A stretch of DNA of 64,000 bases from UBA5158 sp040389045 (GTDB taxonomy: Bacteria; Pseudomonadota; Gammaproteobacteria; DSM-16500), in the NCBI GenBank assembly GCA_040389045.1, contig JAZKAT010000023.1:62001-126000 (forward strand), written 5' to 3'. A program made the translations under genes and the position numbers. Below are positions 1-6,839 of the stretch, piece after piece (within the stretch, counting starts at the first letter, position 1; the number at the start of each line of letters is the position of its first letter). Below the pieces are notes generated by a model that ran no database searches, was not told the DNA's origin, and was given only the letters and a program-made list of their open reading frames with translations.

Positions 1-166
1 TGTCTAATGAACCACCCACGCCACAGCGATTACCTTTATAGACAGAAATAGAAACTTCGCCACTTAACCCCGCCGCAGGAATCTTATCAAGTTCATCTAT
101 ATTTAATTTCTGCTTAAGATTTCCCAAAACATTTTTTTGGTCATTTACTGTATTATCTAATATCAT
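1..166 (-). CDS. graspetide precursor-like peptide 5 (partial, runs off the window)
   Basis: Reading from ATG at 166 towards position 1 gives 55 codons without a stop. AAAGGAA lies about 6 nt upstream of the ATG. The leader contains KQKLNIDELDKIPAAG, which matches the SQK(L/V)N..E(I/L)..V(S/P)A(A)G leader of the four other short peptides in this operon. The stretch after PAAG carries several Ser residues, one Cys (RCGVGGS) and Glu/Asp residues, as expected for a core cross-linked by an ATP-grasp ligase. It lies 26 nt after the HEAT 2 stop. The C-terminus is outside the window. The precursor role is inferred from the leader and from the ligase. Confidence 0.6.
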   Translation of the reverse strand, partial: MILDNTVNDQKNVLGNLKQKLNIDELDKIPAAGLSGEVSISVYKGNRCGVGGSLD

Positions 167-192
167 ATTGATTTCCTTTATTAACGTTTGAA

Positions 193-1275
193 TTAAGAAG
201 TTTTAGTTGTATTTAACCAATTCTTCCATGCTGCATAATCACGTTCACCAAATTTATGTCCACTAATCTTTTTTAAAATTTGATAAGCGTTAGTATGTAT
301 ATCTGGTTTTTGCATTTTTAATTGAACAAGCAGCTGTTCTTTGGCATGCTCTTTTATAAATTTAACATAACGCGATTGATCGGATATAATTGATAATAAC
401 CATAAAGCTTGTTTCCTATCTTCATAATCTGGAAAATCCAAAGCGTCAATTGCATTTTGCACTGGAAAATCTGCTGTTTTTAACTGCATTAAAGCATAAC
501 CTAAAACTGTCATAACATTGCTGCGCACCTTGGAACTGGAATCTCGCATAGCGGGTAATAGTATTTTTATTAACTCATTACCATCTTTTATATGAGCTAA
601 CAAGAAGGCTGCATTAGCGCGGTTGTCTGAATCGCGATCTTCACGGAGAATTTCAATTAGCTTATCTTTGTTTGTAGGAACTTGAGTTGCAAAAATATTC
701 TTATACTTTTTAAACTCAGGCGCTTCAAATCCAAAAGCACAAAAATAAGCCGGACATTTTTTATAATTTATTCGGGATAATTTTTCACTTATAATTTTCA
801 TATAGCCAGTTTCCAAGTACCCTTCCCATAAACTAATAAGATTGTCGGGATCAGGAAAAGATTTAGTTGGCTTCGGCAAAAAATTATCCAACCTACTCGA
901 ATTCTTTTTATCAACCACATCCACTATAAAATATATGTTTTTGCCGCCAGGTTCTTTGTTAAAAAAGAAGTTAAGATATGCGAAATCACCCATTTTCTTT
1001 AGGTTAAGAGTTATTTTTCGACCTAACGTTTTAACTCGCTTCAATTCACTGCCTGATGGTAATAAATAAGAATTTGAAAAAATTTCAGATATATTATTCA
1101 AATCATCTGCAAATTGATTTTTAACCAGCTCGGGGGTAATTTTATCTGTTCCATAAACATCAATAAATACCTGAGATTCTGGTTTTGCGATGACTTGGCT
1201 GGTAAATAAAATTAATAAAAAACCAAATAAAGTGGTTAATATTAATTTTATAACATTATTGGTTAAAGATTTCAT
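193..1275 (-). CDS. exported POTRA-like/HEAT-repeat protein 2 of the graspetide locus
   Basis: 360 aa. Residues 1-30 form a signal peptide (basic start, hydrophobic 10-25, cleavage likely after QVIA). Residues 35-125 have the look of one POTRA domain: a strand with FIDVYG, then a helix, ending in a strand with FIVDVVDK. A CPAYFC motif (Cys174, Cys179) follows. From about residue 190 there are alpha-helical HEAT-like repeats (RANAAFLLAHI, KVRSNVMTVLG). The C-terminus is NWLNTTKTS. It is a clear paralogue of the protein at 1706-2791. Both sit between precursor peptides on the same strand, so a role in export, display, targeting or immunity for the peptide product is possible. No function is known to me. 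Confidence 0.75.
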   Translation of the reverse strand: MKSLTNNVIKLILTTLFGFLLILFTSQVIAKPESQVFIDVYGTDKITPELVKNQFADDLNNISEIFSNSYLLPSGSELKRVKTLGRKITLNLKKMGDFAYLNFFFNKEPGGKNIYFIVDVVDKKNSSRLDNFLPKPTKSFPDPDNLISLWEGYLETGYMKIISEKLSRINYKKCPAYFCAFGFEAPEFKKYKNIFATQVPTNKDKLIEILREDRDSDNRANAAFLLAHIKDGNELIKILLPAMRDSSSKVRSNVMTVLGYALMQLKTADFPVQNAIDALDFPDYEDRKQALWLLSIISDQSRYVKFIKEHAKEQLLVQLKMQKPDIHTNAYQILKKISGHKFGERDYAAWKNWLNTTKTS

Positions 1276-1356
1276 AGTTATTTCTCTTAAAAAAATTATT
1301 TGAAAATTGAACGTGAGTGATTCAGAGAAATATTCCCTCTTGCGAGGGAATATATT

Positions 1357-1518
1357 TTAAAAGTCATAGGTTGCATCTACATGAATTTCAGGGCCTCCAT
1401 TTCCGTATCCCACTCCGCCACAAGTGGTAAACGTCTCACCCGCAGCAGACACTTTCTCAAGATCTTGAACATTCAATTTCTGTGATAGACAGTAGGAAAT
1501 AATCCTTTTATTTTCCAT
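1357..1518 (-). CDS. graspetide precursor-like peptide 4
   Basis: 53 aa, read directly from the DNA. The start ATG at 1518 sits one base after the stop of peptide 3, with CGGAG just upstream, so translation is probably coupled. The leader has RIISYCLSQKLNVQDLEKVS, followed by AAG. The core-like part after AAG has Thr-rich TFTTCGG, then GVGYGNGGPE and a C-terminal VDATYDF. Donors (Thr), acceptors (Glu, Asp) and a single core Cys are present. The CG.G and (I/V)D.T.D(F/Y) patterns are shared with peptide 2. The modified product is not predictable from sequence. Confidence 0.65.
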   Translation of the reverse strand: MENKRIISYCLSQKLNVQDLEKVSAAGETFTTCGGVGYGNGGPEIHVDATYDF

Positions 1519-1519
1519 A

Positions 1520-1675
1520 TTAACTCCGGTTATCTAAAGTAAATATCCTTTTTCCAGTCTTAGGATCAATTGATGTTTCTATACAAAAATTCATTTGTCC
1601 TGCAACGACTTGTTTTATTTCGCTATCATTTACTTTTTGCGATGCTTCAAATGACAGTATTCTTCTTTTATCCAT
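1520..1675 (-). CDS. graspetide precursor-like peptide 3
   Basis: 51 aa, with a strong AAAGGAG before the ATG at 1675. The leader reads RRILSFEASQKVNDSEIKQV, then VAG. It is almost identical in pattern to peptide 1. The core-like part carries one Cys (NFCIETSIDPK) with Thr, Ser, Glu and Asp, then TGKRIFTLDNRS. It follows the HEAT 1 gene by 30 nt and is probably translationally coupled to peptide 4. Assigned as a precursor by leader similarity and operon context. Confidence 0.65.
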   Translation of the reverse strand: MDKRRILSFEASQKVNDSEIKQVVAGQMNFCIETSIDPKTGKRIFTLDNRS

Positions 1676-1705
1676 TTTATTTCTCCTTTATTGATATATT
1701 TAAAA

Positions 1706-2791
1706 TTAAGAAGTCTTGGTTGTATTTAACCAATTCTCCCAGGCTTCATAATCGCGATCACCGAATTTAATGCCACTAATCTGTTGTAAAATTAGGTAAG
1801 CTTGATCATGAACGTACGGTTGCTCCATTTTTAACTGAACAATAAGTTGCTCTTTTGCGTGCACTTTGATGTATTGAGCATTGCCTGACTGCATAGACAA
1901 TACATACAACAATGTTAAGGCTTTATTTCTTTCCTCTAAATCTGGCCTATCCAGCGCATCAATTACCTTTTCAATAGGAAAATCATATTTTTTGAGAGTA
2001 TATAAAGTGCCAGTTAATACTTGCATGGCACTACTGCGTACCTTGGTGTCTGCATCTTGCATAGAAGTCATGAGAATTTTAATTAATTCATCTCCATCCT
2101 TTATATGAGCTAATAACAATGTCGCATTAGCACGTTTCTCTGCATCTTTATCCTCGCGCAACATTTTAATTAAACGATCTTTGTTCTTTGGTACCAGAGT
2201 ATTAAAAATACCTGCATATTTCTTTAGCTCAGGTGCATCAAATCCTAAAGTACAATTAAAAGCAGGACACGAAGTAAGTTTTACCAATGGGGTCTTTTCA
2301 CGGAAATACTTCGCATTGCCAATTTCTTGATATTCTTTCTCTAAAGCAATGAGGCTGTCCGGGTCTGAAATAGTGCTGCCCGGTTTCGCCAAAAAATGGT
2401 TGAGTCTCCTCTGTGTATCTTCTTTATCAACCACATCAATAGTGATATAGGCAGCTTTGTTCGTTGGGAACTTCATTAACGAGATGTTTAAATATGAGAA
2501 TTCTCCCATGCTATTGATCCCGCTTTTTATTTTTTTCTGCAATGGATCCATACGTTTTCTATCGCTTTGGCTCGGTAACCCGTCTTTATTCAAATATAAG
2601 TTCGCAAGCGCTACCATATCTCCACCAAAACGATTTTTGATATCTTCTGGAGAAAGCTTTCTAGTGCCATAAATATCAACATATACAGGTGGCCCTTGTT
2701 TTGAAATTGCTTCTTCTGTAAAGAGAATTGCAATTAGCGTTATTGAAATTGTAAAAATTAATTTAAAGACATTGCTTGATAATTTTTTCAT
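1706..2791 (-). CDS. exported POTRA-like/HEAT-repeat protein 1 of the graspetide locus
   Basis: 361 aa, paralogous along its whole length to the protein at 193-1275. A signal peptide covers about residues 1-30 (hydrophobic LIFTISITLIAILF). A POTRA-like segment runs from VYVDIYGTRKLSPEDIK to ITIDVVDKED. The CPAFNC motif (Cys175, Cys180) is conserved, and HEAT-like helices run from about residue 190 to 350. The same C-terminus, NWLNTTKTS, is present. It starts 23 nt after the ligase stop, so it is probably co-transcribed with it. The export signal places it outside the cytoplasm, away from the cytosolic ligase, which argues for a post-modification role. That role is inference. Confidence 0.75.
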   Translation of the reverse strand: MKKLSSNVFKLIFTISITLIAILFTEEAISKQGPPVYVDIYGTRKLSPEDIKNRFGGDMVALANLYLNKDGLPSQSDRKRMDPLQKKIKSGINSMGEFSYLNISLMKFPTNKAAYITIDVVDKEDTQRRLNHFLAKPGSTISDPDSLIALEKEYQEIGNAKYFREKTPLVKLTSCPAFNCTLGFDAPELKKYAGIFNTLVPKNKDRLIKMLREDKDAEKRANATLLLAHIKDGDELIKILMTSMQDADTKVRSSAMQVLTGTLYTLKKYDFPIEKVIDALDRPDLEERNKALTLLYVLSMQSGNAQYIKVHAKEQLIVQLKMEQPYVHDQAYLILQQISGIKFGDRDYEAWENWLNTTKTS

Positions 2792-2814
2792 AGTAGTCTC
2801 TCATGAAGTATATT

Positions 2815-3912
2815 TTAAAAAAGGGTGGCGGGTGCTTGGTGAGATTTAATTGCTTGTTCTTTTGCGTGTAGCATTTCTTGAAAGTAATTTTTAAGGGATA
2901 CAGACTGAGAATTTCTTTTCCATCTAAAATTTGCGGATCCAGAAATTAGAAAATCAGTAAAAGCATCTAATATTTTAATGTTAGGATTAACATCTTCAAT
3001 CCATAAAAATTGTCCTTGCTCATTGATTTCTAAAAAATAATATTCGCCTTCTGGAGTAACAATAAAATCAAAACAACCAAAAACAATTCCAAATTCCTGC
3101 ATAAGTAATTTACATTTTCTAAAAATATCATCAGGTAGCTTGAAAGTATCAATTAATAATTCATTTGTAGGTATTTTACGCCAATCTTCTATCCCTTGCG
3201 GATGCTGCTGTGAAGATAATTTGGCAGCGATACAAGTGTTTCCAAAAATATTAACGCGTAATTCAAACGCTTTATCGATCTTTTTTTGAAATATTCCTGC
3301 CGTCGTTTGTAAATATTTATCATTAGGTAACATATTTAAGTTTATTTCTTTGGTATAGGTTAGGCGTATTTCATTCTTTCCAAACCAAGCTACAGGAAAT
3401 AATGGTTTAAATATGGTATTTGATGCGGCGTTTTTGCTAATAAATTTCTTAATATCCGTCGGATTATTGGAAACCAATGTTGCCGGTATATTAAAATCCA
3501 AACTTTTCGCGATTTTAAGCTGCAATAATTTGCAACTAGATTTTTTTGCTCCCCAAATCGGATTTACCCAAAAAGCGTCCGGAGCTACGATATGCCAAAA
3601 TGCTTTGTACAATTCCATATTTTCATAAGTGGCATTTTCCATATCTTCAGGATGAACATAATTTGGAATAACTGGCCGTCTTGGGCGACGCCACCACACT
3701 ACATCAAACTTCAAATCTTCTTGCACCTCAAAATCCGTCCCTTGTGCTCGCCAAGATATATTTTCTTTTTGGAACTCAAATGAATGGGTCTGTAATTCAG
3801 GAAAGTCAGCCGTATACCATAAAATTGCTTGGTGACCTTTTTTTTCAAGTGCTAATTTGACAAAAAGCGCATGTTGATCATCCGGTTTAGTTGGAATTAA
3901 AATATTTTTCAT
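2815..3912 (-). CDS. MvdD/microviridin-type ATP-grasp peptide ligase (graspetide synthetase)
   Basis: 365 aa from ATG at 3912; an in-frame ATG at 3921 would add three residues, and neither has a strong Shine-Dalgarno. The N-terminal domain has the WWRRPRRP signature (73-80). The ATP-grasp part shows FELRVNIFG (216-224), DWR (243-245), GCFDFIVTPEG (279-289) and FLEINEQGQFLWIE (293-306). The last supplies the Glu/Asn metal ligands and the GQ-WIE end typical of MvdC/MvdD and related ligases. Family members activate Asp or Glu side chains of a leader-bearing peptide with ATP and join them to Ser/Thr (ester) or Lys (amide). It is flanked by leader-peptide genes on both sides. The family call is firm; the chemistry on these substrates is inferred. 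Confidence 0.9.
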   Translation of the reverse strand: MKNILIPTKPDDQHALFVKLALEKKGHQAILWYTADFPELQTHSFEFQKENISWRAQGTDFEVQEDLKFDVVWWRRPRRPVIPNYVHPEDMENATYENMELYKAFWHIVAPDAFWVNPIWGAKKSSCKLLQLKIAKSLDFNIPATLVSNNPTDIKKFISKNAASNTIFKPLFPVAWFGKNEIRLTYTKEINLNMLPNDKYLQTTAGIFQKKIDKAFELRVNIFGNTCIAAKLSSQQHPQGIEDWRKIPTNELLIDTFKLPDDIFRKCKLLMQEFGIVFGCFDFIVTPEGEYYFLEINEQGQFLWIEDVNPNIKILDAFTDFLISGSANFRWKRNSQSVSLKNYFQEMLHAKEQAIKSHQAPATLF

Positions 3913-3938
3913 CTGATACATCCATTAAATGTATATAA

Positions 3939-4100
3939 TTAATAGTCATTAGTCATATCAATACCCATATCCCATGCACCATGTTCATATGAACCTTGAC
4001 CACACCAGATAATCCTTGTACTAGCTGCGGATATACTCTCAATTTCTGGAGTAGTTATTTTTTGTGATAAATTATATGAGAGAATGCGTTTTTGCTTCAT
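3939..4100 (-). CDS. graspetide precursor-like peptide 2
   Basis: 53 aa, ATG at 4100, preceded by TAGGAG that overlaps the end of peptide 1. The leader has KRILSYNLSQK, then ITTPEIESISAAS. The core-like tail carries IIWCGQGSYEHGAWD and ends in IDMTNDY. The end resembles peptide 4 (CG.G, a Tyr, then an acidic/Thr C-terminus). The stop is 26 nt before the ligase start. It is acidic at the C-terminus, as typical for omega-ester acceptors. Confidence 0.65.
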   Translation of the reverse strand: MKQKRILSYNLSQKITTPEIESISAASTRIIWCGQGSYEHGAWDMGIDMTNDY

Positions 4101-4108
4101 GGTGGCTC

Positions 4109-4261
4109 CTAAAATTCAATCGAGATATCTCTGCAATAATTATTGTGACACAGTGAATTTTCAACTTTAGGCTCAATTACCTTACCCGCTGAAACTTGCT
4201 CAATTTCAGCATCATTAACCTTTTGCGACATTTCAAACGACAAAATACGTGTTTTATTCAT
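4109..4261 (-). CDS. graspetide precursor-like peptide 1 (first gene of the operon)
   Basis: 50 aa, ATG at 4261 with AAAGGAAC about 7 nt upstream. The leader TRILSFEMSQKVNDAEIEQV, then SAG, is nearly the same as that of peptide 3. The core-like part VIEPKVENSLCHNNYCRDIS has two Cys, Ser, Glu, Asp and Lys. It is the promoter-proximal gene: 8 nt separate its stop from peptide 2, and a sigma70-like promoter lies at 4331-4359. Assigned by leader identity within the set. Confidence 0.65.
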   Translation of the reverse strand: MNKTRILSFEMSQKVNDAEIEQVSAGKVIEPKVENSLCHNNYCRDISIEF

Positions 4262-4330
4262 GGATTGTTCCTTTAGAAGTGATTGATATACGGATTTGTT
4301 ACAGACTGCTGATGTATGCTCAGCGATAGC

Positions 4331-4359
4331 ATTATCAGGAATATGCTGTTGGAGGGCAA
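4331..4359 (-). promoter_or_regulatory. sigma70-type promoter for the graspetide operon
   Basis: On the minus strand TTGCCC (4359-4354), 17 nt, GATAAT (4336-4331). The -10 matches consensus in five of six and the spacing is optimal. The predicted transcript start, near 4324, gives a leader of about 60 nt before peptide 1. Confidence 0.45.
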
Positions 4360-4360
4360 T

Positions 4361-4437
4361 ACTGTAGAAATACAGTAGGTTGTTGTTTTCTTTTAAGTTA
4401 AGAACTGTTGGGCTTAGCTGCGTTCAGCCCAACCTAC
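4361..4437. repeat. small hairpin plus GTAG-type REP palindrome
   Basis: ACTGTA-GAAA-TACAGT (4361-4376) is a perfect six-pair hairpin. At 4407-4437 lies a copy of the dispersed palindrome whose arms are GTAGGTTGGGCT and AGCCCAACA, here in minus orientation. Other copies are at 10401, 10454, 14502, 42560 and 44323. The pair separates the graspetide operon from the divergent gene at 4507. Confidence 0.6.
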
Positions 4438-4506
4438 TTTTTATATTGACCAGTTAGGCTAAATTTGATACATTTCATTTCATTTTTACACATAATTTAA
4501 CTACCT

Positions 4507-5667
4507 ATGAGATCAATAACTAATAGCTACACAATTGTAAAATCGCTATATCGATTTGCCATCTCTAACCCATGGCAATTACTCACTGGCGTATTGTATT
4601 TGCAGGCAACAGTAGTAAAGACCCTGGAAACCCCAGCCTCTTTAGCACGCTATAATCAATGCTCAATAAAAAAACCTGCACTATTTGCGAATACTTGCGC
4701 TCAAGAAGATGAACTATACAAGCACTATAGAATAGTAACCAACGTCCCATCATTATCGGACGTTAAACATTTTCTATTTGCCAATGAGCACGATAATGCA
4801 AATCAAGCTGAAATTCGGATTCATTATTTTAATACTTTAGTCACACCCCAAGACCTACTTTTATTTGAGGGTATCAATTTTGGCACGCAAATTTTATGTT
4901 CCAGTTTTCATGATGTTGATGATAACTATCATGTTTCAGTGGAATTGAATAATCCCAATTCTCGTTTACGCAGTGATTTGTACTCTTTAAATAATGTGCG
5001 ACATTATCAATTAAGCGATACTTTAGTTTGCAAAGGCTGGGACAATACCACCCTGGCTTCAGCAACTGGTGAGAAATTGCTGCCGCTGCTGCGAACAGCT
5101 AAAGCATTAACCGCATTAATCGATGAGGTGATAGCTTTGTCAGACGTCATTGAAGATACGGAATTAAGATGTCAATCCGCACCATTCCCAATCCAAAGCC
5201 TTAGAGATGTGTTGGCAATTTATGCTGATGAATTGCATGATAAAATAAAAGTACATACCAGTTTACTGTATTACACTCCTGCCCTTGAAGCAAAACGGCT
5301 AGCCTTCACTTTAACTATAAACAAAGCGACTGTAAAAAATGGTCATAAATTTTTTGCAACGCTAAAATTTATCGCCATGGAATTTGAAAAATATCTTCGA
5401 GACCTCCATGCAGAAGATATGCGGAAAATTAAAATTATTGGTGACGAAACTATTGTAAGCAGGAATAAAGTGGCAATTAACACTTTTGAATTTTATCGTT
5501 CATTTGCCGGTCGAACTTTTTCAATGTTTGGCCAAAGCCATTTAAGAGATGAGGACCATGAGCCCACTTATAAAGACATTCAGGATATTGGCAAAGATGA
5601 TCCAGCATTTGAATTAAGACAAGCTTTAGATAAACACCCGCATGCCCTGCTTTTTCCGAGGCGTTAA
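4507..5667 (+). CDS. unknown protein with EreA/ChaN/TraB-like hints
   Basis: 386 aa; I do not recognise the family with confidence. A hydrophobic stretch lies near residues 22-37. NEHDN (93-97) followed by LLLFEGI (117-123), and FGQSHL (341-346) near the C-terminus, resemble the spaced His and Glu motifs of the EreA/ChaN and TraB/GumN families (compare GEATHG, AIEGDW and AHNSHVG in the esterase-family protein at 6840-8165). The rest is helical with no repeats. No Shine-Dalgarno is visible before the ATG at 4507. The gene stands alone, divergent from the graspetide operon and convergent with the PDF-like gene. The resemblance is suggestive only. Confidence 0.5.
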   Translation: MRSITNSYTIVKSLYRFAISNPWQLLTGVLYLQATVVKTLETPASLARYNQCSIKKPALFANTCAQEDELYKHYRIVTNVPSLSDVKHFLFANEHDNANQAEIRIHYFNTLVTPQDLLLFEGINFGTQILCSSFHDVDDNYHVSVELNNPNSRLRSDLYSLNNVRHYQLSDTLVCKGWDNTTLASATGEKLLPLLRTAKALTALIDEVIALSDVIEDTELRCQSAPFPIQSLRDVLAIYADELHDKIKVHTSLLYYTPALEAKRLAFTLTINKATVKNGHKFFATLKFIAMEFEKYLRDLHAEDMRKIKIIGDETIVSRNKVAINTFEFYRSFAGRTFSMFGQSHLRDEDHEPTYKDIQDIGKDDPAFELRQALDKHPHALLFPRR

Positions 5668-5682
5668 GGACTTAATCGTTGG

Positions 5683-6480
5683 TTATTTGCGGTCGCTCAG
5701 TTCACTGGCAATATTTGTATGGAAAGATAATAACGTTTGTGGCGGCATTTCCTTTAGCGCTGCCGTTACTTCCATCACATCAAAAATTATTTTTCCCGTT
5801 TCATCTCTATTAAAAATAAGTTTAGGCGTAGTAAAAAGCTTACTAGCAGAATTATTTTCCTTCTCAGGTTTGATTTCCTTAGCGAGCTTTACAATTGTTG
5901 CTAGTTGATCGGTTGACAATTCTTCAATAACTCGTTGAATATAGACTTTCCCGTTATTGATATGGTCAACTTCATGCTGCATCACNNNNNNNNNNNNNNN
6001 NNNNNNNNNNNNNNNNNNNNNNNNNNNNNNNNNNNNNNNNNNNNNNNNNNNNNNNNNNNNNNNNNNNNNNNNNNNNNNNNNNNNNTGATTCACTTCCTGC
6101 AAAGTAGTGTCAGAAAAATCAGTAACTTCCACCGCCTCAGTGTGCAGCACTTCATCCCCTAACTGTCTGATCTGCAAAGCCGCTTTATTAGTGGTGCAAT
6201 ATTTATCGGCTAACGCCGATAAATTATAGCTATGAGAAAAATTAAAATACTGGTTATCATTTTTAATAAAAAATGCGATTTCATGCAGTCTATGCTTCTG
6301 GTTCAAACTATCAATCTTATAAACAATTGCATGCAAATCATGTTCATTTCGTTCCGCCAACACTTCCGGGTGGCGAGAATCTAAATCACCCGATAGCAAC
6401 AAATTTCGGATAGCGGCTGATTTGGTATTTTTAACCGCCTTCTCCCAAAAGGAATCTAAATTTTCTTTATGCTTAGCCAT
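5683..6480 (-). CDS. peptide deformylase-like protein, interrupted by an assembly gap
   Basis: The readable C-terminal half has VMQHEVDHINNG, the HEXXH metal motif of peptide deformylase, and before the gap IRQLGDEVLHTEAVEVTDF matches the start of the PDF core. The GxGLAAPQ and CLS motifs would fall in the 100 N. An extra N-terminal region of about 100 residues and a C-terminal tail of about 70 make it longer than housekeeping PDF (about 170 aa). The start is placed at ATG 6480, which has AGAGGAAAT upstream; an upstream in-frame ATG at 6504 lacks one. It overlaps the end of the 6473-6832 gene by 8 nt. Whether the active site is intact cannot be seen. Confidence 0.6.
   Translation of the reverse strand: MAKHKENLDSFWEKAVKNTKSAAIRNLLLSGDLDSRHPEVLAERNEHDLHAIVYKIDSLNQKHRLHEIAFFIKNDNQYFNFSHSYNLSALADKYCTTNKAALQIRQLGDEVLHTEAVEVTDFSDTTLQEVNXXXXXXXXXXXXXXXXXXXXXXXXXXXXXXXXXXVMQHEVDHINNGKVYIQRVIEELSTDQLATIVKLAKEIKPEKENNSASKLFTTPKLIFNRDETGKIIFDVMEVTAALKEMPPQTLLSFHTNIASELSDRK
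5986..6085. other. assembly gap (100 N)
   Basis: Exactly 100 N, the conventional placeholder for a gap of unknown size. The frame is kept across it only if the real length is compatible. Confidence 0.98.
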
Positions 6481-6832
6481 TAGATTTCCTCTTAAAAGGA
6501 ACAACAGTTGAATTATAAGTTACCGGGGGCTGCTCAATTTCATAATCGGTATCTTGCGGCTCTCTAACTTTATCAGCCTTAAGTAAACAAGCACTTTCGC
6601 GTAAGAAAAATTTAACCATAAACCCAGTCACCAACGTCAGGATTATCCATTCCGACCAGCCTGTGTTTACCGCCGTGCCTAACTGCAAACCCTTTAATGC
6701 CATGCTCATTAAGCCATAAATAAATCCAGCGCAACCCGTCAATGCAAATAATAGATAAACGTAAAATAAAACCATACCTAAACGGGTCAATTTAGTTCGC
6801 GCTTCATGCAGATTAATTGAAATTTTTATCAT
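6473..6832 (-). CDS. small two-helix membrane protein
   Basis: 119 aa. Two membrane segments are evident: about residues 18-42 (rich in Leu, Tyr, Ala, Gly) and 60-77 (WIILTLVTGFMVKFF). The C-terminal 35 residues are polar with a basic end (PFKRKSNG). No known family is recognised. It ends inside the start of the PDF-like gene and begins 8 nt after the esterase-family gene, so the three are probably one transcript. Confidence 0.6.
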   Translation of the reverse strand: MIKISINLHEARTKLTRLGMVLFYVYLLFALTGCAGFIYGLMSMALKGLQLGTAVNTGWSEWIILTLVTGFMVKFFLRESACLLKADKVREPQDTDYEIEQPPVTYNSTVVPFKRKSNG

Positions 6833-6839
6833 ATCTTTT

